From the NCBI GenBank assembly GCA_023249225.1, contig JAHFDA010000012.1:1-58117 (forward strand): 58,117 nucleotides of DNA, read 5' to 3'. The DNA is from a bacterium (lineage in GTDB: Bacteria > Margulisbacteria > Marinamargulisbacteria > JAHFDA01). Below, piece by piece: positions 16,824-26,368 of this stretch; position 1 is the stretch's first letter, and the number at the start of each line of letters is the position of its first letter. The notes beneath the pieces are model-generated. The model did no database searches. It saw only the letters and a list, made by a program, of their open reading frames with translations, and was not told the origin of the DNA. Made by a program: the position numbers and the translations under genes.

Positions 16824-18971
16824 ATGGGTATTTTTGGCATTTTCAGGGCCCCCAAAAAGTCTGGCGGGGGACAGGGTTTGGGCGTCGATTTTGGACGTTT
16901 GGTTTATGGCCATCCGCGCTGGGTGTATCCGTTTTGGGTGCAGCGTCAGTTGGCCGGTGACAATTCGGCGATCACGCCGCAGGGCGAATTTAAAAACCAT
17001 GCCGAACGCCAGGCGACTTATCTTGCAAACCCCCACAGCCGCGAAGGAATCTGGGTAGATCCCCATGGCCTGGTCTTGCCGCTTGATCAGGCCTTTGGAA
17101 TTGATTTGTGGCTCTACGATAACGGCACGACTTATTTTCCAAGCCAGGCTGTGTCGGGCGTCAGTCAGTGCCGGGCCGACGAGGCGCGCAGCCTACTGAC
17201 CCGTTTTAATCCCTTTGAGTTAGAAGTCACGCAACGCTGGTCGGTGGCTGTAAAAGACGGCAGCGCCATTGCAACCGGGCTGATCACGGTTAAAAATTTA
17301 AGTGTCTTTGAACGTGAGGTGTCGCTGGCGCTGGCGCTGCGGCCTTTTAATTTAGAAGGAGCCGGAAGCGTGACGCATTTAAGTTATGACCCCCGCGCTG
17401 CGGTGCTGACGGTCGATGGCCAGCCGCGTTTAAAATTTTTTGATGAAGCCGATGAATGGCAGTTGTCTTCGGCCAGCGAAGGTGATCTGGCGCCACGCTT
17501 TGGCAAGGGTTGGGCAGGTCTCAATCAAGTGCATTGCCCGCAGGGACTAGGCATGGCCGCCTTTGCTTTTAAAAAGACGCTGCCGGCTGGCGAAGCCAAA
17601 CATCTTTACGTACAGCTGGCGCTCGAAAAAAATCCGGCACGGCACGGCACGGTTCCCTGGTTGTCAGTCGATAAATTTTTTGTGTTTGAAAACGAAAAGA
17701 TGACGGGCTTAACTTTACACGTTCCGGATGCGGCCACAAACGCCCTTTTCGATGCAAGCAAAACAGACGCTTTAATTATCTTTCGCCAAATGCAGCTTGA
17801 ACAATTTAAAACCGCAACGCCCGATGATCTGACGGCGTTACTGCGTGGCCTGCTAACGCTGGGATGTGTCCCTGAAGCGCAGGCTTGTCTTGAACAGCTT
17901 TGGAAGCAGGCAGCGGATTCCACACAAAAATCTGTGTCGGCGCATGGCCAGGCCTGGGGTCAGGCCTTTGGGCTGACGCGTCGCTATGTGGAGTGGTTTA
18001 AATCGGTCGAAGCTTTAGACCCCTGGCTCCTGGCGATGCAGCGGGTCGGGGAAGCGCTATTAGAAAACCTGGCACGCAACCACAGGGACAAGGAAAAAAC
18101 GCCTCCGCAAATGCTGGCCATACTATGGCAGCAAGCGGGCTTGTCCGCTATGGCTGATCTGCTGCGTAAAATCGGCGATGTCGAAAGTTTTAAACGTTAC
18201 CGCAGCATTTTGGCACGCCATGGGATCAGTCCGCAAAAACTCAAACAGAAATTTCCGGATCCCAACGAACAGAGCGGGCGGGTTTCTTTTGAACCTTGGT
18301 GGGTGGATCTGTGCGCCGCGGTTTGGCCACTGCATTTAGTCAAAGATGACTTGGCTGGGTGGCAGCGCTGGCTGGGTGCTTATCACGATACATGGATCCG
18401 CAACGGATTGGTGTTTGATCCCCGGCAAGACGGACTTTTGCCCGAAAAGTCAGTATCTCTGGCGCAAGCCTTACGCCACTGCGGCGACCCGCGCGCTGCG
18501 GCCATTTTTGAACAACTCACGGCCACGGCTGGCGCAGCATGTCGCTGGCCCGATGTCCTGCATCCGGGCAGCGGAGGCGGCAGCGGACACTTGGCACACG
18601 ACTGGCGCGTGCAACTGGCCTATGTCGAGTTGCTGCGCTATTTTTTGGTAGACGATAGCGCTGCTCCCGATGAACTCACCTTGTTTGCAGGGATACCCAC
18701 CTCATGGTGGCAAAGCGCCGGGGGCTTTAAGTTTTTACAAATGCCAACCGCATTTGGAACACTGGGGCTTAAAGTAGAGTATGCGCGCGACCAGGTGGCC
18801 CTGGTATTGAACCCGCAATTTAAAATTTTGCCAGAACGCATCCGCGTGTTTTTACCGGCCGAGGTCCGGGCTACCAGCGCCGGTCGACCCATGGGCCGCC
18901 AACTGTGGTTGCCGCCCGATGCCGTTCATGCCGAATTTCGATTAACCCACTCTGTCTTTACGCCCGCGTAG
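16824..18971 (+). CDS. Unrecognised protein, possible glycosidase-like fold
   Basis: A 715-residue protein that I cannot assign firmly. The first half is rich in beta-strand-like sequence (about residues 30-290). The second half is helical, with repeated Trp- and Leu-rich segments, ending in another beta-like part with an ELTLFAGIPTSWW segment. That order (beta-sandwich, alpha/alpha barrel, small beta domain) recalls six-hairpin glycosidases and glycogen-debranching-like enzymes, so carbohydrate processing is a possibility. I cannot point to catalytic acids. No signal peptide is seen, so it is probably cytoplasmic. It follows alr by 49 bases and precedes the radical SAM gene by 20 bases. Confidence 0.75.
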   Translation: MGIFGIFRAPKKSGGGQGLGVDFGRLVYGHPRWVYPFWVQRQLAGDNSAITPQGEFKNHAERQATYLANPHSREGIWVDPHGLVLPLDQAFGIDLWLYDNGTTYFPSQAVSGVSQCRADEARSLLTRFNPFELEVTQRWSVAVKDGSAIATGLITVKNLSVFEREVSLALALRPFNLEGAGSVTHLSYDPRAAVLTVDGQPRLKFFDEADEWQLSSASEGDLAPRFGKGWAGLNQVHCPQGLGMAAFAFKKTLPAGEAKHLYVQLALEKNPARHGTVPWLSVDKFFVFENEKMTGLTLHVPDAATNALFDASKTDALIIFRQMQLEQFKTATPDDLTALLRGLLTLGCVPEAQACLEQLWKQAADSTQKSVSAHGQAWGQAFGLTRRYVEWFKSVEALDPWLLAMQRVGEALLENLARNHRDKEKTPPQMLAILWQQAGLSAMADLLRKIGDVESFKRYRSILARHGISPQKLKQKFPDPNEQSGRVSFEPWWVDLCAAVWPLHLVKDDLAGWQRWLGAYHDTWIRNGLVFDPRQDGLLPEKSVSLAQALRHCGDPRAAAIFEQLTATAGAACRWPDVLHPGSGGGSGHLAHDWRVQLAYVELLRYFLVDDSAAPDELTLFAGIPTSWWQSAGGFKFLQMPTAFGTLGLKVEYARDQVALVLNPQFKILPERIRVFLPAEVRATSAGRPMGRQLWLPPDAVHAEFRLTHSVFTPA

Positions 18972-18991
18972 ACCGTTAAAATCATGCCTGC

Positions 18992-19723
18992 ATGCCCGAT
19001 GTATCTTACCGCGTGCTCACGGCTTGTTCGTTGTCCTGCGAGTTCTGCAGTTTATGGCAGCAAGCGCCGCATCAACAAGATTACCTTCCGTTGTCAGACG
19101 TCTTGTGTGATTTAAAGGCACTGGCCGGTGCAAAAGTGTGTTTGCATCTGGGAGGCGGCGATCCCTTGTTGTATCCCCAGCTTGCCGATCTCCTGCAACA
19201 AGCGCAGCCTTGGTTTAAGGCACTGTGGCTTTATACGCCCGGAATGCGCTATCCGGCCATGGCCGAACGTATCCGGCCCTGGGTGGATGAATTGTGTCTG
19301 GTGCTTAATCACCCGCTCGAAGCGGACAATGACCGCATTGGCGGAGAACACCACTTTGAACTTGTGCGCGCCAGCGTGCGCAAGGCTCAAGCCATCGGTC
19401 AGTCGCTGCGCCTGCTGCTGCTGACACACTGCGAAAGCGCGCTCTTTTTGCCCGAGGCCGAAGAACTGGCGCGGGCACTGGGTGTGCGGCTAGAGCTAAG
19501 GCCCACCCACGTCTACCTCCAGAACGCACGACTGACCTCGGAGACGCTGGCGTATATCAAACGGTATACACGTGTGCCAGGCATCATCGTATGGCCAAGG
19601 GAACTGCGATCCAAGAAAGATTCTGTTACGAGCAAACAATGTGCGGCCTTACCGGGGGCGAAACGTAGTGCTTTTGATCATGGCCTGCAACACGTAAGGC
19701 AGTCTTTTCCAGGATGGCTGTAA
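18992..19723 (+). CDS. Small radical SAM domain protein
   Basis: This protein carries the radical SAM cluster motif CxxxCxxC as Cys12, Cys16 and Cys19 (CSLSCEFC), which binds a 4Fe-4S cluster and S-adenosylmethionine. The next conserved element is the glycine-rich strand LHLGGGDPLLYP. At 243 residues it is a minimal barrel with no obvious C-terminal auxiliary cluster domain, so the substrate cannot be predicted. An in-frame-shifted ATG at 18984 is not used. The last 75 bases overlap the 3' end of the convergent comEC gene, so one of the two C-termini may be an extension. Confidence 0.85.
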   Translation: MPDVSYRVLTACSLSCEFCSLWQQAPHQQDYLPLSDVLCDLKALAGAKVCLHLGGGDPLLYPQLADLLQQAQPWFKALWLYTPGMRYPAMAERIRPWVDELCLVLNHPLEADNDRIGGEHHFELVRASVRKAQAIGQSLRLLLLTHCESALFLPEAEELARALGVRLELRPTHVYLQNARLTSETLAYIKRYTRVPGIIVWPRELRSKKDSVTSKQCAALPGAKRSAFDHGLQHVRQSFPGWL

Positions 19724-21787
19724 CCGTACCGATACATTTTGGTTGTGAACGTACAGTTCGATATTGCCGTTTTCGTCGGTGCGGTAGATCGCGCAGCCTT
19801 GCTGCCGCAAGCGTTCCAACACGTCGCGATGCGGATGGCCAAAATGGTTATGGCGGCCGCACGAAATCACAGCCAGCTGCGGATGAATGCGTTCAAGAAA
19901 GGCCGCGCTGCTCGAACTATGGCTGCCATGATGCGGCACTTTTAAAACCGTGACTTCAGAAAGTTCGGGCAAGGTCAGCAGCAGCTGTTCGGCGTCGGCT
20001 TCGATATCTCCGGTAAACAGCACCTGGGTTTCGGCGCAATCCAGGCGGGCAACGGCCGAATTATTGTTGATGTCCGAAGCCGTGCCTGATAAAAAAGGCT
20101 GATCGGGATGCAATATCCGTAAATCGCAATCGGGAGACAAGGCCATGTGCTGACCGCGACGGGCATGTTTGTAAGGCACTTTTTTTACCCGCAAAGTTTC
20201 TAAAAATTCCCGGTACAGCGCGGTATCGTAGGGCAGTCCCGGATCAAGCACCAGCCCCACCGGCAGAACTTTAAGCACATCGAGCAAACCTTCTAAATGG
20301 TCGGCGTGCGCGTGCGACAACAACATGACGTCTACTTTATTAACGCCTTGGCGACGCAAATAGGGGAGCAAAACTTTTTTTCCAGGACTCTTGAAATTCT
20401 TTGCAGGCGCGGAACCATACTCAACCTGGCCTCCACCATCGATGAGCGCCACGCGGCCCCTGGGAAACAACAAGACGGCGGCATCGCCCTGACCCACGTC
20501 TAAAAAAGACACTTGTGCCAGCACGGGCGCGCTGCCCGCGCCAGGTCGTGGCACAAGCGCTGCGCCCAAGGACAGCATCAAAAGGGTAAACAGCCAGAGT
20601 CCGTCCCGCGCAGACAAGCGCCGGTCGTGGTGCCAGCGCTGTGCCAGGAGCATGACCGCAGCCATGCAGACCCCGACAAAGAACCAGCCGGGCGCTTTGA
20701 CGTGCAAGTAGGCATACGGCAGCTGGCCAATGAATTGCAGCATGTGCTGCATACACCACATCAGCCCCCATAGACCCTGAAAGACAATATGTGCCAAAGG
20801 GCCAAAGATAAGTCCGATAAACGTGCCTGCAAAGCCCCCGAGCACCACAAGCTCTACCCAGGGCGTCACCAGCAAGTTGCTGACAAATGAAGCCAGTGAC
20901 AGGCTGCTAAAGTTCTGCATGACAAGCGGCAGCGTCACCAGACTGGGAGCCATGGCCAGCGCCAGCAGCCCCGACAGGCCATTTTGCCAGGCGTTGCGTT
21001 TTTCAGGCGGCCCAAATGCAAGCGCAATTTTTTTTTCGAAGGCTGGCGCAATCCACAGTAAGGCTGCGGTGGCGGCAAACGAAAGTTGAAATCCGGGCAT
21101 GAACAGATAACGTGGCTCATACAGCAGCATCAGCAACCAGGCCAGCGCAAAGGTCAGCGGGGCGTAGCTGCTGCGGCCCAGCCACAAGCCCAGCAACATG
21201 ATTTCGGCCATGATACCCGCCCGCGTGACGCTGGGATCGGCACCCGTCATCAGCACAAAAGCAACGTTCACAACACTGGTAAGCGCAAAACTTGCCAAAG
21301 GCGGCAGACGCAACGCGCGTGCGCAGGCGCTGCAAACGCCAACCAGCAAGGCAATCTGGCTGCCGCTGACCACCAAAAGATGGGTCACGCCAGTGCGGCG
21401 ATACAATTCGTTCCATTCCTCTGGCAGCGGCGAGGCTGACACCCCCAGTAGCAGACCCCCCAACAGGGCATCGTAGGGCGCGGGCACGTGTGCATGAATC
21501 ACTTGCACGCAACGTTGTTTCAGCTTGTTCAGGCTGGCAATCTGCGGGCCGTGCCGTTGTGCCAAAGGCAGCGCACCGGTCACACGCAGATCAACATACA
21601 TCACGCCGATGGCGAACAGGAGCAGCAACCACAGCGCCGGACGCAAGCGCGGGCGCGGAAAAATAGCCAGTAATGCCAAACCCAGCCAGACGCTTGCAAG
21701 CACAAGCAACAGCGGCCAGGCCAAGCCCGCCACCACAATGTCTGCGAGCGTCAGCGCCAAGGCTGCCAGAATCAGAGGATGACCCAT
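19649..21787 (-). CDS. comEC: ComEC/Rec2-type DNA-uptake channel
   Basis: This is a predicted inner-membrane channel for single-stranded DNA uptake. The N-terminus has several hydrophobic spans. The Competence domain begins near YDALLGGLLLG, with the family segment VTHLLVVSGSQIALL and many membrane helices to about residue 430. A C-terminal metallo-beta-lactamase-like domain shows SFLDVGQGDA, the metal motif SHAHADHLEG, LFTGDIE and VPHHGSHSS. The region between the first spans and the Competence domain is very short. The OB-fold domain (DUF4131-like) usually found there is absent or strongly reduced. It is the last gene of the cimA operon, 12 bases after panB. Confidence 0.93.
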   Translation of the reverse strand: MGHPLILAALALTLADIVVAGLAWPLLLVLASVWLGLALLAIFPRPRLRPALWLLLLFAIGVMYVDLRVTGALPLAQRHGPQIASLNKLKQRCVQVIHAHVPAPYDALLGGLLLGVSASPLPEEWNELYRRTGVTHLLVVSGSQIALLVGVCSACARALRLPPLASFALTSVVNVAFVLMTGADPSVTRAGIMAEIMLLGLWLGRSSYAPLTFALAWLLMLLYEPRYLFMPGFQLSFAATAALLWIAPAFEKKIALAFGPPEKRNAWQNGLSGLLALAMAPSLVTLPLVMQNFSSLSLASFVSNLLVTPWVELVVLGGFAGTFIGLIFGPLAHIVFQGLWGLMWCMQHMLQFIGQLPYAYLHVKAPGWFFVGVCMAAVMLLAQRWHHDRRLSARDGLWLFTLLMLSLGAALVPRPGAGSAPVLAQVSFLDVGQGDAAVLLFPRGRVALIDGGGQVEYGSAPAKNFKSPGKKVLLPYLRRQGVNKVDVMLLSHAHADHLEGLLDVLKVLPVGLVLDPGLPYDTALYREFLETLRVKKVPYKHARRGQHMALSPDCDLRILHPDQPFLSGTASDINNNSAVARLDCAETQVLFTGDIEADAEQLLLTLPELSEVTVLKVPHHGSHSSSSAAFLERIHPQLAVISCGRHNHFGHPHRDVLERLRQQGCAIYRTDENGNIELYVHNQNVSVRLQPSWKRLPYVLQAMIKSTTFRPR

Positions 21788-21799
21788 GGACGTGTGGTT

Positions 21800-22597
21800 T
21801 TAGTAAGGTGAATGCGTTGCGTCGGGAAAGCGATGCTGGCGCACATCCTCAACGTAAGCCGTCACCGCCTTGGAAATTTCTACATCCAAATGGGCGTAAC
21901 GTTTTGAAAACCTGGGTTGAAAGCGCGGATCAAGACCAAGCACATCATGCAGCACTAAAATCTGTCCATCGCAATGCGGCCCGGAACCGATACCAATGGT
22001 CGGTATCGAAAGCATGGCCGTCAGTGCCTTGGCAACCGTGGAGGGCACCATCTCAAGTACCAGGGCGCAAACACCTGCGCGTTCAAGTGCCCGGGCATCC
22101 TGTGTCAGGCGCTCCACCTCGGCAGGCGTGCGGCCAAAGGCAGTGGGTTTTCCAATCTTGGCCAGTTGCTGCGGAAGATATCCAAGATGTCCCATGACCG
22201 GCACGCCCATGGCCACGCAAGCTTCAATTAAAGCTACCTCTTCAGCGCCTTCGATTTTGACAAACTGGCAGCCGCTGTCCTGTGCCAGCAAGCGCAAATC
22301 TGCCAGCGCGCGGTCGTGGCTCTGCTGACAGACACCAAAAGGCACATCTACCCCCAGCAAGGCCCGCTGGCTTCCGCGTGCAACGGCGGCAGCGTGATGA
22401 CACATCATTGTCAGGGTCACCGGCAAAGTGGAGTCGAAACCCAGCAGGGTATTACCCACCGAATCGCCTACGAGGATGATATCCACGCCCGTCTGATCGA
22501 TCAGTCGCGCAAAGGCGGCATCATAGGCCGTCAAGGCCACGAGCGGCTGACCCTCGCGTTTGGCCTTGGCCAGAGCTTGCACCGACAAGCGGCTCAT
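21800..22597 (-). CDS. panB: 3-methyl-2-oxobutanoate hydroxymethyltransferase
   Basis: This enzyme makes ketopantoate from 2-ketoisovalerate and methylenetetrahydrofolate in pantothenate/CoA synthesis. It is full length at 265 residues. Family motifs include ALTAYDAAFARL near the N-terminus, LVGDSVGNTLLG with the metal-binding Asp, HLGYLPQ, and IGIGSGPHCDGQILVLHDVLG. It overlaps the cdaA stop by 4 bases. The rest of the pantothenate pathway (panC, panD) is not in the window. Confidence 0.96.
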   Translation of the reverse strand: MSRLSVQALAKAKREGQPLVALTAYDAAFARLIDQTGVDIILVGDSVGNTLLGFDSTLPVTLTMMCHHAAAVARGSQRALLGVDVPFGVCQQSHDRALADLRLLAQDSGCQFVKIEGAEEVALIEACVAMGVPVMGHLGYLPQQLAKIGKPTAFGRTPAEVERLTQDARALERAGVCALVLEMVPSTVAKALTAMLSIPTIGIGSGPHCDGQILVLHDVLGLDPRFQPRFSKRYAHLDVEISKAVTAYVEDVRQHRFPDATHSPY

Positions 22598-23370
22598 GTG
22601 GGTTTGACCTGTTGCTCCTGGGGTACGTGAAAAATCTCAAACAAACGATCGCTTAATTTTTCTTTGGTCAGGTTGCTGTAAATGATGCCGTACTCGGCAA
22701 TGCTGATCTGCCCGGTTTCTTCGGATACCACAACGCCCACCGCATCGGTGTGTTCGGTAGCGCCGATGGCGGCGCGGTGCCGCGTGCCAAAGCGGTGATC
22801 GAGATCTTTCTTAGACAAGGGCAGCAATACGTTACTGGCGAGCAGCAGGTGATCGCGCACCACCACCGCACCGTCATGGGTAACCGTGGTGGGGTTAAAC
22901 AAAGTTACCAGGAGGTCACTGGATATTTCGGCCCCCAGCAGCAGACCCGTCTTGACGTAGTCATTCAATTTAAAACTGCGTTCGATCAAAATAATTCCGC
23001 CCCACTTGTTCTGGCTTAAAGTTTCGACCGTATCGATAATGTGTTTAATGACTGGAATAGACAGCTGTGTGCCCTGTTCTTGAAAGATCGGCAGCATACG
23101 CCTGCGTCCGAGCAACTCCAGCGAACGCCGCAATTCGGGCTGAAAGACCACCACCAGCACCAGGGCAATGACCGTGGCCAGATTGCCCATAAACCAATAC
23201 ACCGTACGCAGGCCCAAAAGTTCGCTGACCAGGTACAACACAAAAAAAGGAATCAGCCCAAGCAGCAGGCGTCCCGCCTGGGTCTCACGCACAAAGAGCA
23301 GTACCTGGTACACCAAAAAGCTCACCAGCAAAATGTCGAGCACGTCGATCCAGGTAACGTAGGGAACCAT
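22594..23370 (-). CDS. cdaA: Diadenylate cyclase, membrane-bound CdaA type
   Basis: This enzyme makes the second messenger c-di-AMP from two ATP. The N-terminus holds three hydrophobic segments (about residues 8-28, 36-55 and 60-77). The catalytic DAC domain (about 95-250) has the signature Asp166-Gly-Ala168 and Arg197-His-Arg199. No CdaR regulator or GlmM gene is adjacent, unlike the usual firmicute arrangement. Instead it lies between lysA (2-base gap) and panB (4-base overlap), so its expression is tied to amino-acid and vitamin genes. Confidence 0.95.
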   Translation of the reverse strand: MVPYVTWIDVLDILLVSFLVYQVLLFVRETQAGRLLLGLIPFFVLYLVSELLGLRTVYWFMGNLATVIALVLVVVFQPELRRSLELLGRRRMLPIFQEQGTQLSIPVIKHIIDTVETLSQNKWGGIILIERSFKLNDYVKTGLLLGAEISSDLLVTLFNPTTVTHDGAVVVRDHLLLASNVLLPLSKKDLDHRFGTRHRAAIGATEHTDAVGVVVSEETGQISIAEYGIIYSNLTKEKLSDRLFEIFHVPQEQQVKPT

Positions 23371-23372
23371 GA

Positions 23373-24701
23373 TTATTTGAGCAGATCGGGCGGCAGATGT
23401 TGGTCATGCCTAAGCAAGTCTTCGGCCGTCTCGCGCGCCACAAGGTCAAGCACCTGGTCGGCCGTGACCAACACCATGGCGGGGCGGGGTACGCGGTTGT
23501 AATTGCTGGCCATACTATAGTTGTAGGCGCCCGTGGCATAAACCACAAGTACATCGCCAATATCCAGTTTGGGGAGCTGGGCCTCTTTGAGCAGGATATC
23601 GCCCGATTCGCAGAATTTTCCGACCACTCGATATTTATGGGTCAGGTCTTCGGTGGCTTTGTTGACGCAATCGACAGTGTATTTGGCACCATAGGTAATC
23701 GGACGCGGATTGTCGGCCATGCCACCGTCTACCGCCGCAATGCTGCGCACCCCCAGAATTTCTTTAAGCGTACCCACGCTGTATAACGTCAATCCGGCAG
23801 TGGCCACCAGCGAACGTCCGGGTTCGAGCATCAGTCGGGGAAGCGGTTTTTTAAGCTGACTGCACTTGTTCTGAATGCTGATAATCAGCCGTTCAGCCAC
23901 CTGCTCAAGCGCCACCGGATGGTCACTGTCGGTGTAAGCAATGCCCAGTCCGCCACCAATGTTAAGGTCGTCGATCCATGTGCCGGTCTGCGTTTCAATG
24001 TGCGCGGCCAGATCAAGCAGTACCTCGGCACACTGGGCCAGCGGTTCGGCATCAAAGATCTGGCTACCCACGTGGGCGTGCAATCCGCAAAAACGGATGC
24101 GGGGTTGTTTAAGCACCCGACGCACCGCTTCGAGCACCTGCTCGGATGGAATGCCAAATTTGGTATCGCGTTGGCCGGTTTTAATATGTTCGTGCGTATG
24201 GGCTTCGATGCCCGGCACCACGCGCAGTAAGACTTCGGCCGGCAAGCCGGTGTCGTGCACAAGGCTTTCAAGGCGCGTCAGTTCGTCCAGGCTGTCGATG
24301 ACAATGCGTCCCGTGCCGGCCATCAGGGCGTCGAGTAATTCTGCACGGCTTTTGTTGTTGCCATGGAAGACAATTTTTTCTCCGGGCAGACCTGCTTTAA
24401 AGGCCGTCAGCAATTCGCCCCCCGACACCACGTCAACCGCAAAACCCAGCTTGTGCATCAGCTGCAACACGCCCACACACGACAGTGCCTTGCTGGCGTA
24501 GACCAGCTGCACTTTGCCCGGGTAAGCATTAAAGCATTGCTGATAAGCCTGGCAACGGGCCATCAGGGTCGCCAGGTCGAGCACATACAGGGGCGTGCCC
24601 TTGTCCTGGGCCAGGGCATGCAAGTCGGTATTGGCGAGCCACAAGTGCCCATTGTCGCCATAACGCAAACTGATGGGCTGCCAGGATTGCGAGATCCTCA
24701 T
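23373..24701 (-). CDS. lysA: Diaminopimelate decarboxylase
   Basis: This PLP enzyme makes L-lysine from meso-diaminopimelate. The PLP lysine is in YASKALS, the glycine-rich phosphate site is in NIGGGLGI, and the conserved active-site segment is CESGDILL. The length of 442 residues is normal. It is preceded by cimA with a 4-base overlap. No other lysine pathway gene is present. Confidence 0.95.
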   Translation of the reverse strand: MRISQSWQPISLRYGDNGHLWLANTDLHALAQDKGTPLYVLDLATLMARCQAYQQCFNAYPGKVQLVYASKALSCVGVLQLMHKLGFAVDVVSGGELLTAFKAGLPGEKIVFHGNNKSRAELLDALMAGTGRIVIDSLDELTRLESLVHDTGLPAEVLLRVVPGIEAHTHEHIKTGQRDTKFGIPSEQVLEAVRRVLKQPRIRFCGLHAHVGSQIFDAEPLAQCAEVLLDLAAHIETQTGTWIDDLNIGGGLGIAYTDSDHPVALEQVAERLIISIQNKCSQLKKPLPRLMLEPGRSLVATAGLTLYSVGTLKEILGVRSIAAVDGGMADNPRPITYGAKYTVDCVNKATEDLTHKYRVVGKFCESGDILLKEAQLPKLDIGDVLVVYATGAYNYSMASNYNRVPRPAMVLVTADQVLDLVARETAEDLLRHDQHLPPDLLK

Positions 24702-26272
24702 TTGGATTTCAGGAGCTTGTACTCTACGGCGTCTACCAACGCCAGCCAGCTGGCTTCAATGACATTTTCACTGACGCCAATGGTGATCCAGGCGCGTTCG
24801 TCATCAGCCGACTCGATCAGCACGCGCACCTTGGCGGCGGTGGCCTCGCGCGTATTTAAGACGCGCACCTTGTAATCTACCAGGCGCATGCTGGCGATCT
24901 GCGGAAAGTAAGCAAGCAGCGACTTGTTTAAGGCCCGGCTCAAGGCGTCGACCGGGCCTTTGCCATCGGCGGCAGTGTGAATCAGCTGATCGCCCACCTT
25001 GACGCGGAGGGTGGCTTCGATGCCCAGTTTTTCGTCCTCACGGTGCTGTTCGTTGATGATGCGAAAACCCAACACCTGAAAAGGACGTTTTTTACCGTGC
25101 AGATGCCGGTGCATCAAGAGCTCAAAACTGGCTTCGGCGCCTTCGTACTGATATCCCTGGTGTTCCAGATCTTTGACGGTTTCGAGCAGCATCTGCGAGC
25201 GTGGGTCGGCCTTGTCGAGCGGTAAACCAAACTCCTGGGCCTTAACGACCAGGTTCGACATACCCGATTGTTCGCTGATGATCACGCGGCGGGTGTTTCC
25301 GACATGCGTGGGTTCGATATGCTCGTAGGTGCGCGGATGTTTAAGGATGGCGCTGACATGAATGCCGCCCTTGTGCGCAAAGGCAGAGCGCCCCACATAA
25401 GGCGTGCGGTCGGTCACCACCAGGTTGGCAATTTCAGCAATATGAAAGGCCAGATGCCGGAGATTTTTAAGTTGCTTATCCGATACCACCTTTGAAAATC
25501 CCATCTTGAGCTTGAGCGCCGGAATGATACTGACCAGGTTGGCGTTGCCGCAGCGTTCGCCGATACCGTTGATGGTGCCCTGCACATGGCGGCAGCCCGC
25601 CTGCACAGCCATCAGACTATTGGCCACACCGCTTTCGGCATCGTTGTGGGTGTGAATGCCCAGAGTGCTTTTAAATTGCTCACGCACCAGACGCACGATT
25701 TGTTCGATTTCAGTCGGCAGGGTGCCCCCGTTGGTGTCGCACAGCGTCAGAATGTCGGCTCCGCCGCGCTCGGCCGCCCGCAAAACCTCGATGGCATAAC
25801 TGGGGTTACCCTTGTAGCCGTCAAAAAAATGTTCGGCGTCAAAGATCACTTCTTCGGCGCGTTTTTTTAAGTATGCAATCGAGTTTTCGATCATTTCCAA
25901 ATTCTTGGGCAGCGAGACCTTAAGCGCATGGGTCACATGAAAATCCCAGCTCTTTCCAAAGATGCATACGACTGGAGTGGCTACTTTGAGCAAGGCCTGG
26001 GTATTAGGATCTTTGGCGGGGCTTAAATGGGCCCGGCAGGTCGAGCCAAAGGCCACCAGCCTGGCATGCCGCAGTTTAAGTTTTTGAGCCTGCTTAAAAA
26101 AATCCACCGCCTTGGGATTGGAGCCAGGCCAGCCGCCTTCAATATAATGGATGCCGGCCTCGTCGAGCAGCTGGGCGATTTTGAGCTTGTCCGCTACGGT
26201 AAACGAGATGCCCTCGGACTGTTCGCCGTCGCGCAGGGTGGTGTCGAACAGGGTCATGGGAATCCCGCTCAT
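24698..26272 (-). CDS. cimA: (R)-citramalate synthase, CimA type
   Basis: This protein belongs to the isopropylmalate/citramalate synthase family. The metal/substrate motif TLFDTTLRDGEQSEG sits at the N-terminus, with FDAEHFFDGYKGN, LCDTNGGTLP and GIHTHNDAESGVANSL in the TIM barrel. A C-terminal LeuA-dimer regulatory domain follows. The sequence pattern and length (524 residues) match CimA-like proteins that condense pyruvate and acetyl-CoA for threonine-independent isoleucine synthesis; an isopropylmalate synthase role cannot be fully excluded. It heads a five-gene operon. The ATG at 26272 lies 8 bases downstream of a TAAAAT box. Confidence 0.88.
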   Translation of the reverse strand: MSGIPMTLFDTTLRDGEQSEGISFTVADKLKIAQLLDEAGIHYIEGGWPGSNPKAVDFFKQAQKLKLRHARLVAFGSTCRAHLSPAKDPNTQALLKVATPVVCIFGKSWDFHVTHALKVSLPKNLEMIENSIAYLKKRAEEVIFDAEHFFDGYKGNPSYAIEVLRAAERGGADILTLCDTNGGTLPTEIEQIVRLVREQFKSTLGIHTHNDAESGVANSLMAVQAGCRHVQGTINGIGERCGNANLVSIIPALKLKMGFSKVVSDKQLKNLRHLAFHIAEIANLVVTDRTPYVGRSAFAHKGGIHVSAILKHPRTYEHIEPTHVGNTRRVIISEQSGMSNLVVKAQEFGLPLDKADPRSQMLLETVKDLEHQGYQYEGAEASFELLMHRHLHGKKRPFQVLGFRIINEQHREDEKLGIEATLRVKVGDQLIHTAADGKGPVDALSRALNKSLLAYFPQIASMRLVDYKVRVLNTREATAAKVRVLIESADDERAWITIGVSENVIEASWLALVDAVEYKLLKSK

Positions 26273-26280
26273 AGATGTTC

Positions 26281-26286
26281 ATTTTA
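26281..26286 (-). promoter_or_regulatory. Possible -10 box of the cimA operon
   Basis: On the minus strand the sequence TAAAAT (five of six matches to TATAAT) ends 8 bases before the cimA ATG, and no ribosome-binding sequence lies between. Transcription would begin about 1-2 bases before the start codon, giving an almost leaderless message. No good -35 box is visible. Confidence 0.4.
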
Positions 26287-26368
26287 TCACGCGGGCCAGA
26301 CCGGAATTGGCTTGGCCTTACTTCTGCCGAAATCAATACACTCATTTGATTTAACGCCGACAAATCCT

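Noticed and set aside
26027-26368. Upstream extension of the aldehyde dehydrogenase gene
   Set aside because: This part is antisense to cimA and not similar to the family; the ATG at 26369 is the better start.
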